64,000 nucleotides of DNA from Calliopsis andreniformis. Its lineage: Eukaryota > Arthropoda > Insecta > Hymenoptera > Andrenidae. Shown here one piece after another: positions 51,781 through 63,260 of the stretch; position 1 is the stretch's first letter, and each line of letters opens with the position of its first letter. The notes under the pieces are model-generated. The model worked only from the letters and a program-made list of their open reading frames with translations. It was not told the DNA's origin and did no database searches. The stretch lies in the NCBI RefSeq assembly GCF_051401765.1, contig NC_135068.1, positions 868,001-932,000 on the forward strand, in the 5' to 3' direction. The position numbers and the translations under genes are program-made.

Positions 51781-53405
51781 TCTGCTCCTGTCATACGTTC
51801 GCAAACCTGTTGTATTTATTATGTATTTTAATCATGTGGCGATGGTTTCTTAGGCCCAAACTCATTCATCTGGTGAAGCAACAGCCTTGGTTGAAGCCTA
51901 GAATGCCCGGAACGTTTAAATGACCTTTACGTTCACACTGGTAGCAATTATTCCTCTTATACAATTGAAAATCTATTGTATTTGTATTGCATTTTAAGCT
52001 CCTGGCGTTGACTTCTAAGGCCCTAACTCTTCGATCTGGTGGAGCTACGCCGTAGAGTGAAGGCTAGGTCTCCCGGAATGTAGAAATGGCCATAACTTTC
52101 ACACTGATGGCAATTACCCCTTTTATCGATTTGAAAGCATCTTGAATTTATACTGCATTTTATTCTTCTGGCGTTGACTTCTACGGCCGTAACTATTCGA
52201 TCTGGTGAGGCAACGCCCAAGAGTGGAGCCTATGTTGCCCGCACGTAGAAATGACCATTACTTTCGCACTGGTTGCAATTATTCCTTTTATAGGATGGTA
52301 ATTCTGTGGTATTTATATTGTATTTTATGCTTCTGGCTTTGACTTCTAAGGCCCTAACGATTCGATCTGGTGGATCAACGCCCTATAGTGATGCCTAGCT
52401 TGCCCGTAACGTAGAAATTATCATTACATTGACATCCGCTGCATCCGCTCCTGTCATACGTTCGCAAGCCCGATGTATTTATTTTGTATTTTAATCTTGT
52501 GGTGATGATTTCAAAGGTACAAACTTATCCACCTGGTGAAGCAACGCCCTAGAGTGAAGCATAGGTTGCCATCACGTAGAAATGATCATTCCTTTCGCAC
52601 ATGTTGCAATTATTACTTTTATACGATGGGAAATCTGTTGTATTTGTATTGTATTTTATGCCTCTGGCGTTGACTTCTAAGGCCCTAATTCTTCGATCTG
52701 GTGGAGCAACGCCCTAGAGTGAGGGCTAGGTTGCCCGGAATGTAGAAATGGCCATTACTTTCACACTGATGGCAATTATTCCATTTATACGATGGGAAAT
52801 CTGTTGTATTTATATTGTGTTTTATGCTTCTGGCGTTGACTTCTATGGCCCTAACTATTCGATCTGGTGGAGCAACGCCCTGGAGTGAAGCCTGGCTTGC
52901 CCGGAACGTAGAAGTGACAGGTACTTCGACTTCCGTTGCATCTGCTCCTGTCATACGTTCGCAAACCTGTTGTATTTATTATGTATTTTAATCATGTGGC
53001 GATGATTTCTATGGCCCAAACTCATCCAGCTGGTGAAGCAACCCCCTTGGTCGAAGCATAGGTTGCCCGGAACGTTGAAATGACCTTTACGTTCACACTG
53101 GTAGCAATTATTCCTTTTATACGATGGGAAATCTGTTGTATTTATATCGTATTTTATGCTCCTGGCGTTGACTTCTAAGGCCCTAACTATACGATTTGGT
53201 GAAGCAACGCACTAGAGAGAAGCCTACCTTGCCCGCAACGTTGAAATGACCATTACTTTGACTTCCGTTGGATCTGCTCCTGTCATACGTTCGCAAACCG
53301 GTTGTATTTGTTATGTATTTCAATCAGGTGGCGACAATTTCTAAGGCCCAAGCTCATCCATCTGGTGAAGCAACGCCCTTGGTTGAAGCCTAGTTTGCCC
53401 GGAAC
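51781..53405. repeat. Mosaic block X, copy 1
   Basis: Recurs at 56584-58208, offset 4803 bp (29 units). Marks include CGATTTGAAAGCATCTTG (GCCTCTTG in the copy), GTGGTGATGATTTCAAAGG, GTTGCCATCACGTAG, the GACAGGTACTTCGACTTCCG marker at 52916 and AACCCCCTTGGTCGAAGC. The ends are set by where the two copies part, near TTGCCCGGAACGTAG (TTGCCCGGAACGTTG in the copy). Confidence 0.83.
52916..52935. other. Diagnostic variant GACAGGTACTTCGACTTCCG, first of six
   Basis: This variant of the usual GACCATTACTTTGACTTCCG occurs at 52916, 54077, 56227, 57719, 59710 and 61860, and I saw it nowhere else. Spacings are 1161, 2150, 1492, 1991 and 2150 bp, or 7, 13, 9, 12 and 13 units. It marks copies of one ancestral unit pair spread through the mosaic region. 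Confidence 0.88.
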
Positions 53406-56400
53406 GTAGAAATGACCATTACTTTCGCACTGGTTGCAATTACTCCTTTTATACGATGGGAAATCTGTTGTATTTATATTGTATTTTATTCTTCTGGCGT
53501 TGACTTCTAAGGCCCTAACTATTCGATCTGGAGGAGCAACACCCTAGAGTGAAGCCTAGCTTGCCCGGAAAGTAGAAATGACCATTACTTTGACATCCGT
53601 TGCATCTGCTCCTGTCATACGTTCGCATACCTGTTGTATTTATTTCGTATTTTAATCATGTGGCGATGATTTCTAAGGTCCAAACTCATCCACCTAGTGA
53701 AGCAACGCACTAGACTGAAGCCTAGGTTGCACGCACGTAGAAATGACCATTACTTTCGCACTGGTTGCAATTATTCCTTTTATAGGATGGGAAATCTGTT
53801 GTATTTATATTGTATTTTATGCTTCTGGCGTTGACTTCTAAGGCCCTAACTCTCCGATGTGGTGGAGCAACACCGTAGAGTGAAGACTAGGTTGCCCGGA
53901 ATGTAGAAATGGCCATTACTTTCACACTGATGGCAATTATTCCATTTATACGATGGGAAATCTGTTGTATTTATATTGTGTTTTATGCTTCTGGCGTTGA
54001 CTTCTATGGCCCTAACTATTCGATCTGGTGGAGCAACGCCCTGGAGTGAAGCCTGGCTTGCCCGGAACGTAGAAGTGACAGGTACTTCGACTTCCGTTGC
54101 ATCTGCTCCTGTCATACGTTCGCAAACCTGTTGTATTTATTATGTATTTTAATCATGTGGCGATGATTTCTAAGGCCCAAACTCATCCAGCTGGTGAAGC
54201 AACCCCCTTGGTCGAAGCATAGGTTGCCCGGAACGTTGAAATGACCTTTACGTTCACACTGGTAGCAATTATTCCTCTTATACGATTGAAAATCTATTGT
54301 ATTTATATTGCATTTTATGCTCCTGGCGTTGTCTTCTAAGGCCCTAACTCTTCGATCTGGTGGAGCAACGCCGTAGAGTGAAGGCTAGGTCTCCCGGAAT
54401 GTAGAAATGGCCATAACTTTCACACTGATGGCAATTACCCCTTTTATCGATTTGAAAGCCTCTTGAATTTATACTGCATTTTATGCTTCTGGCGTTGACT
54501 TCTACGGCCGTAACTATTCGATCTGGTGAGGCAACGCCCTAGAGTGAAGCCTATGCTGCCCGCACGTAGAAATGACCATTACTTTCGCACTGGTTGCAAT
54601 TATTCCTTTTATAGGATGGTAATTCTGTTGTATTTATATTGTATTTTATGCTTCTGGCTTTGACTTCTAAGGCCCTAACGATTCGATCTGGTGGAGCATC
54701 GCCCTATAGTGATGCACAGCTTGCCCGGAACGTAGAAATGTCCATTACATTGACATCCGCTGCATCCGCTCCTGTCATACTTTCGCAAACCTGATGTATT
54801 TATTTTGTATTTTAATCTTGTGGCGTTGATTTCAAAGGTACAAACTTATCCACCTGGTGAAGCAACGCCCTAGAGTGTAGCATAGGTTGCCATCACGTAG
54901 AAATGATCATTCCTTTCGCACATGTTGCAATTATTACCTTTATACGATGGGAAATCTGTTGTATTTGTATTGTATTTTATGCCTCTGGCGTTGACTTCTA
55001 AGGCCCTAACTATGCGATTCGGTGTTGCAACGCCCTAGAGTGAAGCCTTGGTTGCCCGCACGTAGAAATGACCATTACTTTCGCACTGGTTTTAATTATT
55101 CCTTTTATACGATGGGAAATCTGAAGTATTTATATCGTATTTTATGCTTCTGGCGTTGACTTCCAATGCCCTAACGATTCGATCTGGAGGAGCAACGCCC
55201 TGGAGTGAAGCCTAGCTTGCACGGAACGTAGAAATAACCATTACTTTGACTTCCGTTGCATCTGCCACTGTCATACGTCGCAAACCTGTTGTATTTATTT
55301 TGTATTTTAATCACATGTCGATGATTTCTAAGGCCCAAACTCATCCATCTGGTGAAGCAACGCCCTTGGTTGAAGCCTAGGTGGCCCGCAAGTAGAAATG
55401 ACCAATACTTTCGCACTGGTTGCAATTATTCGTTTTATACGATGGGAAATCTGTTCTGTTTGTATTGTATTTTATGCTTCTGGCGTTGACTTCTAAGGCC
55501 CTACAATTCGATCTGGTGGTGCAACCCCCTCGAGTGAAGCCTAGGTTGCCCGGAACGTAGAAATGACCATTACGTTGACACCCGTTGCATCTGCCCCTGT
55601 CATACGTTCGCAAACCTGTTGTATTTATTTTTTATTTTAATCTTTTGGTGATGATTTCTAAGCCCCAATCTCATCAATCTGGTGTAGCAACGCGCTACAG
55701 TGAAGCCTAGGTTGCTCGCACGTAGAAATGACCATTACTTTCGCACTGGTTCCAATTATTCCTTTTATACGATGGGAAATCTGTTGTATTTATATTGTAT
55801 TTTATGCTTTTGGCGTTGACTTCCAAGACCCTAACTATTCGATTTGGTGAAGCAACGCCCGAGAGTGAAGCCTAGGTTGCCCGCTCGTAGAAATTAAAAT
55901 TACTTTCGCACTGGTTTTAATTATTCCTTTTATACGATGGGAAATCTGTTGTATTTATATCGTATTTTATGCTTCTGGCGTTGACTTCTAAGGCCCTAAT
56001 TCTTCGATCTGGTGGAGCAACGCCCTAGAGTGAGGGCTAGGTTGCCCGGAATGTAGAAATGGCCATTACTTTCACACTGATGGCAATTATTCCATTTATA
56101 CGATGGGAAATCTGTTGTATTTATATTGTGTTTTATGCTTCTGGCGTTGACTTCTATGGCCCTAACTATTCGATCTGGTGGAGCAACGCCCTGGAGTGAA
56201 GCCTGGCTTGCCCGGAACGTAGAAGTGACAGGTACTTCGACTTCCGTTGCATCTGCTCCTGTCATACGTTCGCAAACCTGTTTTATTTATTATGTATTTT
56301 AATCATGTGGCGATGATTTCTAAGGCCCAAACTCATCCAGCTGGTGAAGCAACCCCCTTGGTCGAAGCATAGGTTGCCCGGAACGTTGAAATGACCTTTA

Positions 56401-56457
56401 CGTTCACACTGGTAGCAATTATTCCTTTTATACGATGGGAAATCTGTTGTATTTATA
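53406..56457. repeat. Mosaic block Y, copy 1 (about 3.05 kb)
   Basis: Recurs at 59039-62090, offset 5633 bp (34 units), near-identical. Shared marks include TTTTATTCTTCTGGCG, GGAAAGTAGAAATG, GATGTGGTGGAGCAACACCG, GTCTCCCGGAATGTAG, CTATGCGATTCGGTGTTGC, CTGTCATACGTCGC and AACCCCCTCGAGTG. It contains two copies of the GACAGGTACTTCG marker (54077 and 56227). Confidence 0.9.
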
Positions 56458-58208
56458 TTGTATTTTATGCTTCTGGCGTTGACTTCTAAGGCCCTAACTA
56501 TTCGATCTGGAGGAGCAACACCCTAGAGTGAAGCCTAGCTTGCCCGGAAAGTAGAAATGACCATTACTTTGACATCCGTTGCATCTGCTCCTGTCATACG
56601 TTCGCAAACCTGTTGTATTTATTATGTATTTTAACCATGTGGCTATGGTTTCTAAGGCCCAAACTCATCCATCTGGTGAAGCAACGCCCTTGGTTGAAGC
56701 CTAGGTTGCCCGGAACGTTGAAATGACTTTTACGTTCACACTGGTAGCAATTATTCCTCTTATACGATTGAAAATCTATTGTATTTATATTGCATTTTAT
56801 GCTCCTGGCGTTGTCTTCTAAGGCCCTAACTCTTCGATCTGGTGGAGCAACGCCGTAGAGTGAAGGCTAGGTCTCCCGGAATGTAGAAATGGCCATAACT
56901 TTCACACTGATGGCAATTACCCCTTTTATCGATTTGAAAGCCTCTTGAATTTATACTGCATTTTATGCTTCTGGCGTTGACTTCTACGGCCGTAACTATT
57001 CGATCTGGTGAGGCAACGCCCTAGAGTGAAGCCTATGCTGCCCGCACGTAGAAATGACCATTACTTTCGCACTGGTTGCAATTATTCCTTTTATAGGATG
57101 GTAATTCTGTTGTATTTATATTGTATTTTATGCTTCTGGCTTTGACTTCTAAGGCCCTAACGATTCGATCTGGTGGATCAACGCCCTATAGTGATGCCTA
57201 GCTTGCCCGTAACGTAGAAATTATCATTACATTGACATCCGCTGCATCCGCTCCTGTCATACGTTCGCAAGCCCGATGTATTTATTTTGTATTTTAATCT
57301 TGTGGTGATGATTTCAAAGGTACAAACTTATCCACCTGGTGAAGCAACGCCCTAGAGTGAAGCATAGGTTGCCATCACGTAGAAATGATCATTCCTTTCG
57401 CACATGTTGCAATTATTACTTTTATACGATGGGAAATCTGTTGTATTTGTATTGTATTTTATGCCTCTGGCGTTGACTTCTAAGGCCCTAATTCTTCGAT
57501 CTGGTGGAGCAACGCCCTAGAGTGAGGGCTAGGTTGCCCGGAATGTAGAAATGGCCATTACTTTCACACTGATGGCAATTATTCCATTTATACGATGGGA
57601 AATCTGTTGTATTTATATTGTGTTTTATGCTTCTGGCGTTGACTTCTATGGCCCTAACTATTCGATCTGGTGGAGCAACGCCCTGGAGTGAAGCCTGGCT
57701 TGCCCGGAACGTAGAAGTGACAGGTACTTCGACTTCCGTTGCATCTGCTCCTGTCATACGTTCGCAAACCTGTTGTATTTATTATGTATTTTAATCATGT
57801 GGCGATGATTTCTATGGCCCAAACTCATCCAGCTGGTGAAGCAACCCCCTTGGTCGAAGCATAGGTTGCCCGGAACGTTGAAATGACCTTTACGTTCACA
57901 CTGGTAGCAATTATTCCTTTTATACGATGGGAAATCTGTTGTATTTATATCGTATTTTATGCTCCTGGCGTTGACTTCTAAGGCCCTAACTATACGATTT
58001 GGTGAAGCAACGCACTAGAGAGAAGCCTACCTTGCCCGCAACGTTGAAATGACCATTACTTTGACTTCCGTTGGATCTGCTCCTGTCATACGTTCGCAAA
58101 CCGGTTGTATTTGTTATGTATTTCAATCAGGTGGCGACAATTTCTAAGGCCCAAGCTCATCCATCTGGTGAAGCAACGCCCTTGGTTGAAGCCTAGTTTG
58201 CCCGGAAC
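56458..58208. repeat. Mosaic block X', copy 2
   Basis: Second copy of block X, preceded by a short link (56458-56583) of A-like sequence. It runs collinear with 51781-53405 to about 58208. The marker GACAGGTACTTCG lies at 57719. Many small variants are shared with Y as well, so X and Y themselves descend from related units. Confidence 0.85.
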
Positions 58209-59038
58209 GTTGAAATGACCATTACTTTCGCACTGGTTGCAATTATTCCTCTTATACGATGGGAAATCTGTTGCTTTTATATTGTATTTTATGCTTCTGG
58301 CGTTGACTTCTAATGTCCAAACTCATCCACCTGGTGAGGCAACACCCTAGAGCGAAGCCTAGGTTGCCCGGAACGTTGAAATGACCATTACTTTGACATC
58401 CGTTGCATCTGCACCTGTCATACGTTCGCAAACCTATTGTATTTATTATGTATTTTAACCATGTGTCTATGGTTTCTAAGGCCCAAACTCATCCATCTGG
58501 TGAGGCAACACCCTTGGTTGAAGCCTAGGTTGCCCGGAACGTAGAAATGACCATTACCTTGGCACCCGTTGCATCTGCCCCTGTCATACGTTCCCAAACC
58601 TGTTGTAATCGTTTTGTATTTTATTCATGTGCCGATGATTTCTGAGGCTCAAACTCATCCAGCTGGTGAAGCAACCCCCTTGATCGAAGCATAGGTTGCC
58701 CGGAACATTGAAATGACCTTTACGTTCACACTGGTGGCAATTATTCCTTTCATACGATGGGAAATCTGTTGTATTTATATCGTATTTTATGCTCCTGACG
58801 TTGACTTCTAAGGCCCTAACGATTCGATCTGGTGGAGCAACGCCCTATAGTGATGTCTAGCTGGCCCGGAACGTAGAAATGACCAATACATTGACATTCG
58901 TTGCATCTGCTCCTGTCATACGTTCGCAAACCTGTTGTATTTATTTTGTATTTTAATCTTGTGGCGATGATTTCAAAGGTACAAGCTCATCCATCTGGTG
59001 AGGCAGCACCCTAGAGCGAAGCCTAGGTTGCCCGGAAC
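58209..59038. repeat. Mosaic block Z, copy 1 (about five monomers)
   Basis: Recurs at about 62184-63013, offset 3975 bp (24 units). Marks are TGTTGCTTTTATATTG, TCTAATGTCCAAACTC, GATTTCTGAGGCTCAAACTC and GACCAATACATTGACATTCG. In Z the middle unit has an extra or altered segment (ATGTGTCTATGGTTTC) that is not seen in Z'. Confidence 0.78.
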
Positions 59039-62000
59039 GTAGAAATGACCATTACTTTCGCACTGGTTGCAATTACTCCTTTTATACGATGGGAAATCTG
59101 TTGTATTTATATTGTATTTTATTCTTCTGGCGTTGACTTCTAAGGCCCTAACTATTCGATCTGGAGGAGCAACACCCTAGAGTGAAGCCTAGCTTGCCCG
59201 GAAAGTAGAAATGACCATTACTTTGACATCCGTTGCATCTGCTCCTGTCATACGTTCGCATACCTGTTGTATTTATTTCGTATTTTAATCATGTGGCGAT
59301 GATTTCTAAGGTCCAAACTCATCCACCTAGTGAAGCAACGCACTAGACTGAAGCCTAGGTTGCACGCACGTAGAAATGACCATTACTTTCGCACTGGTTG
59401 CAATTATTCCTTTTATAGGATGGGAAATCTGTTGTATTTATATTGTATTTTATGCTTCTGGCGTTGACTTCTAAGGCCCTAACTCTCCGATGTGGTGGAG
59501 CAACACCGTAGAGTGAAGACTAGGTTGCCCGGAATGTAGAAATGGCCATTACTTTCACACTGATGGCAATTATTCCATTTATACGATGGGAAATCTGTTG
59601 TATTTATATTGTGTTTTATGCTTCTGGCGTTGACTTCTATGGCCCTAACTATTCGATCTGGTGGAGCAACGCCCTGGAGTGAAGCCTGGCTTGCCCGGAA
59701 CGTAGAAGTGACAGGTACTTCGACTTCCGTTGCATCTGCTCCTGTCATACGTTCGCAAACCTGTTGTATTTATTATGTATTTTAATCATGTGGCGATGAT
59801 TTCTAAGGCCCAAACTCATCCAGCTGGTGAAGCAACCCCCTTGGTCGAAGCATAGGTTGCCCGGAACGTTGAAATGACCTTTACGTTCACACTGGTAGCA
59901 ATTATTCCTCTTATACGATTGAAAATCTATTGTATTTATATTGCATTTTATGCTCCTGGCGTTGTCTTCTAAGGCCCTAACTCTTCGATCTGGTGGAGCA
60001 ACGCCGTAGAGTGAAGGCTAGGTCTCCCGGAATGTAGAAATGGCCATAACTTTCACACTGATGGCAATTACCCCTTTTATCGATTTGAAAGCCTCTTGAA
60101 TTTATACTGCATTTTATGCTTCTGGCGTTGACTTCTACGGCCGTAACTATTCGATCTGGTGAGGCAACGCCCTAGAGTGAAGCCTATGCTGCCCGGACGT
60201 AGAAATGACCATTACTTTCGCACTGGTTGCAATTATTCCTTTTATAGGATGGTAATTCTGTTGTATTTATATTGTATTTTATGCTTCTGGCTTTGACTTC
60301 TAAGGCCCTAACGATTCGATCTGGTGGAGCATCGCCCTATAGTGATGCACAGCTTGCCCGGAACGTAGAAATGTCCATTACATTGACATCCGCTGCATCC
60401 GCTCCTGTCATACTTTCGCAAACCTGATGTATTTATTTTGTATTTTAATCTTGTGGCGTTGATTTCAAAGGTACAAACTTATCCACCTGGTGAAGCAACG
60501 CCCTAGAGTGTAGCATAGGTTGCCATCACGTAGAAATGATCATTCCTTTCGCACATGTTGCAATTATTACCTTTATACGATCGGAAATCTGTTGTATTTG
60601 TATTGTATTTTATGCCTCTGGCGTTGACTTCTAAGGCCCTAACTATGCGATTCGGTGTTGCAACGCCCTAGAGTGAAGCCTTGGTTGCCCGCACGTAGAA
60701 ATGACCATTACTTTCGCACTGGTTTTAATTATTCCTTTTATACGATGGGAAATCTGAAGTATTTATATCGTATTTTATGCTTCTGGCGTTGACTTCCAAT
60801 GCCCTAACGATTCGATCTGGAGGAGCAACGCCCTGGAGTGAAGCCTAGCTTGCACGGAACGTAGAAATAACCATTACTTTGACTTCCGTTGCATCTGCCA
60901 CTGTCATACGTCGCAAACCTGTTGTATTTATTTTGTATTTTAATCACATGTCGATGATTTCTAAGGCCCAAACTCATCCATTTGGTGAAGCAACGCCCTT
61001 GGTTGAAGCCTAGGTGGCCCGCAAGTAGAAATGACCAATACTTTCGCACTGGTTGCAATTATTCGTTTTATACGATGGGAAATCTGTTCTGTTTGTATTG
61101 TATTTTATGCTTCTGGCGTTGACTTCTAAGGCCCTACAATTCGATCTGGTGGTGCAACCCCCTCGAGTGAAGCCTAGGTTGCCCGGAACGTAGAAATGAC
61201 CATTACGTTGACACCCGTTGCATCTGCCCCTGTCATACGTTCGCAAACCTGTTGTATTTATCTTTTATTTTAATCTTTTGGTGATGATTTCTAAGCCCCA
61301 ATCTCATCAATCTGGTGTAGCAACGCGCTACAGTGAAGCCTAGGTTGCTCGCACGTAGAAATGACCATTACTTTCGCACTGGTTCCAATTATTCCTTTTA
61401 TACGATGGGAAATCTGTTGTATTTATATTGTATTTTATGCTTTTGGCGTTGACTTCCAAGACCCTAACTATTCGATTTGGTGAAGCAACGCCCGAGAGTG
61501 AAGCCTAGGTTGCCCGCTCGTAGAAATTAAAATTACTTTCGCACTGGTTTTAATTATTCCTTTTATACGATGGGAAATCTGTTGTATTTATATCGTATTT
61601 TATGCTTCTGGCGTTGACTTCTAAGGCCCTAATTCTTCGATCTGGTGGAGCAACGCCCTAGAGTGATGGCTAGGTTGCCCGGAATGTAGAAATGGCCATT
61701 ACATTCACACTGATGGCAATTATTCCATTTATACGATGGGAAATCTGTTGTATTTATATTGTGTTTTATGCTTCTGGCGTTGACTTCTATGGCCCTAACT
61801 ATTCGATCTGGTGGAGCAACGCCCTGGAGTGAAGCCTGGCTTGCCCGGAACGTAGAAGTGACAGGTACTTCGACTTCCGTTGCATCTGCTCCTGTCATAC
61901 GTTCGCAAACCTGTTGTATTTATTATGTATTTTAATCATGTGGCGATGATTTCTAAGGCCCAAACTCATCCAGCTGGTGAAGCAACCCCCTTGGTCGAAG

Positions 62001-62090
62001 CATAGGTTGCCCGGAACGTTGAAATGACCTTTACGTTCACACTGGTAGCAATTATTCCTTTTATACGATGGGAAATCTGTTGTATTTATA
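59039..62090. repeat. Mosaic block Y', copy 2
   Basis: Near-identical to 53406-56457. Differences noticed are single bases, for example CTATGCTGCCCGCACG becoming CTATGCTGCCCGGACG near 60195, CATCTGGTG becoming CATTTGGTG near 60980, and GAGTGAGGG becoming GAGTGATGG near 61664. It diverges at its right end near 62090, where ATATTGTATTTTATGCTTC is replaced by ATATCGTATTTTATGCTCC. Confidence 0.9.
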
Positions 62091-63260
62091 TCGTATTTTA
62101 TGCTCCTGGCGTTGACTTCTAAGGCCCTAACTATACGATTTGGTGAAGCAACGCACTAGAGAGAAGCCTACCTTGCCCGCAACGTTGAAATGACCATTAC
62201 TTTCGCACTGGTTGCAATTATTCCTCTTATACGATGGGAAATCTGTTGCTTTTATATTGTATTTTATGCTTCTGGCGTTGACTTCTAATGTCCAAACTCA
62301 TCCACCTGGTGAGGCAACACCCTAGAGCGAAGCCTAGGTTCCCCGGAACGTAGAAATGACCATTACTTTCGCACTGGTTGCAATTATTCCTCTTACACGG
62401 TGGGAAATCTGTTGTATTTATATTGTATTTTATGTTTCTGGCGTGGACTTCTAAGGCCCTAACTATTCGATCGGGTGGAGCAAAGCCCTGGTGTGAAGCC
62501 TAGCTTGCCAGGAACGTAGAAATGACCATTACTTTGACATCCGTTGCATCTGCTCCTGTCATACGATCGCAAACCTATTGTATATATTTTGTATTTTAAT
62601 CATGTGCCGATGATTTCTGAGGCTCAAACTCATCCAGCTGGTGAAGCAACCCCCATGGCCGAAGCATGGGTTGCCCGGAACGTTGAAATGACCTTTACGT
62701 TCACACTGGTGGCAATTATTCCTTTTATACGATGGGAAATCTGTTGTATTTATATCGTATTTTATGCTCCTGGCGTTGACTTCTAAGGCCCTAACGATTC
62801 GATCTGGTGGAGCAACGCCCTATAGTGATGCCTAGCTGGCCCGGAACGTAGAAATGACCAATACATTGACATTCGTTGCATCTGCTCCTGTCATACGTTC
62901 GCAAACCTGTTGTATTTATTTTGTATTTTAATCTTGTGGCGATGGTTTCAAAGGTACAAGCTCATCCACCTGGTGAGGCAGCACCCTAGAGCGAAGCCTA
63001 GGTTGCCCGGAACGTAGAAATGACCCTTACTTTCGCACTGGTTGCAATTATTCCATTTATACGATGGGAAATCTGTTGTATTTATATTGTATTTTATGCT
63101 TCTGGCGTTGACTTCTAAGGCCCTAACTATGCGATTCGGTGTTGCAACGCCCTAGAGTGAAGCCTTGGTTGCCAGCACGTAGAAATGACCATTACTTTCG
63201 CACTGGTTTTAATTATTCCTTTTATACGATGGGAAAACTGTTGTATCTTTATTGTAGTTT
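62091..63260. repeat. Mosaic block Z' and transition to the edge
   Basis: A short piece of X-like sequence (to about 62183, with GCAACGCACTAGAGAGAAGC) is followed by block Z' (about 62184-63013). One further unit is like 55000 and 60640 (CTATGCGATTCGGTGTTGC). The unit ending at 63260 already has GGGAAAACTGTTGTATC, TTTATTGTAGTTT, approaching the edge type. Confidence 0.78.
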
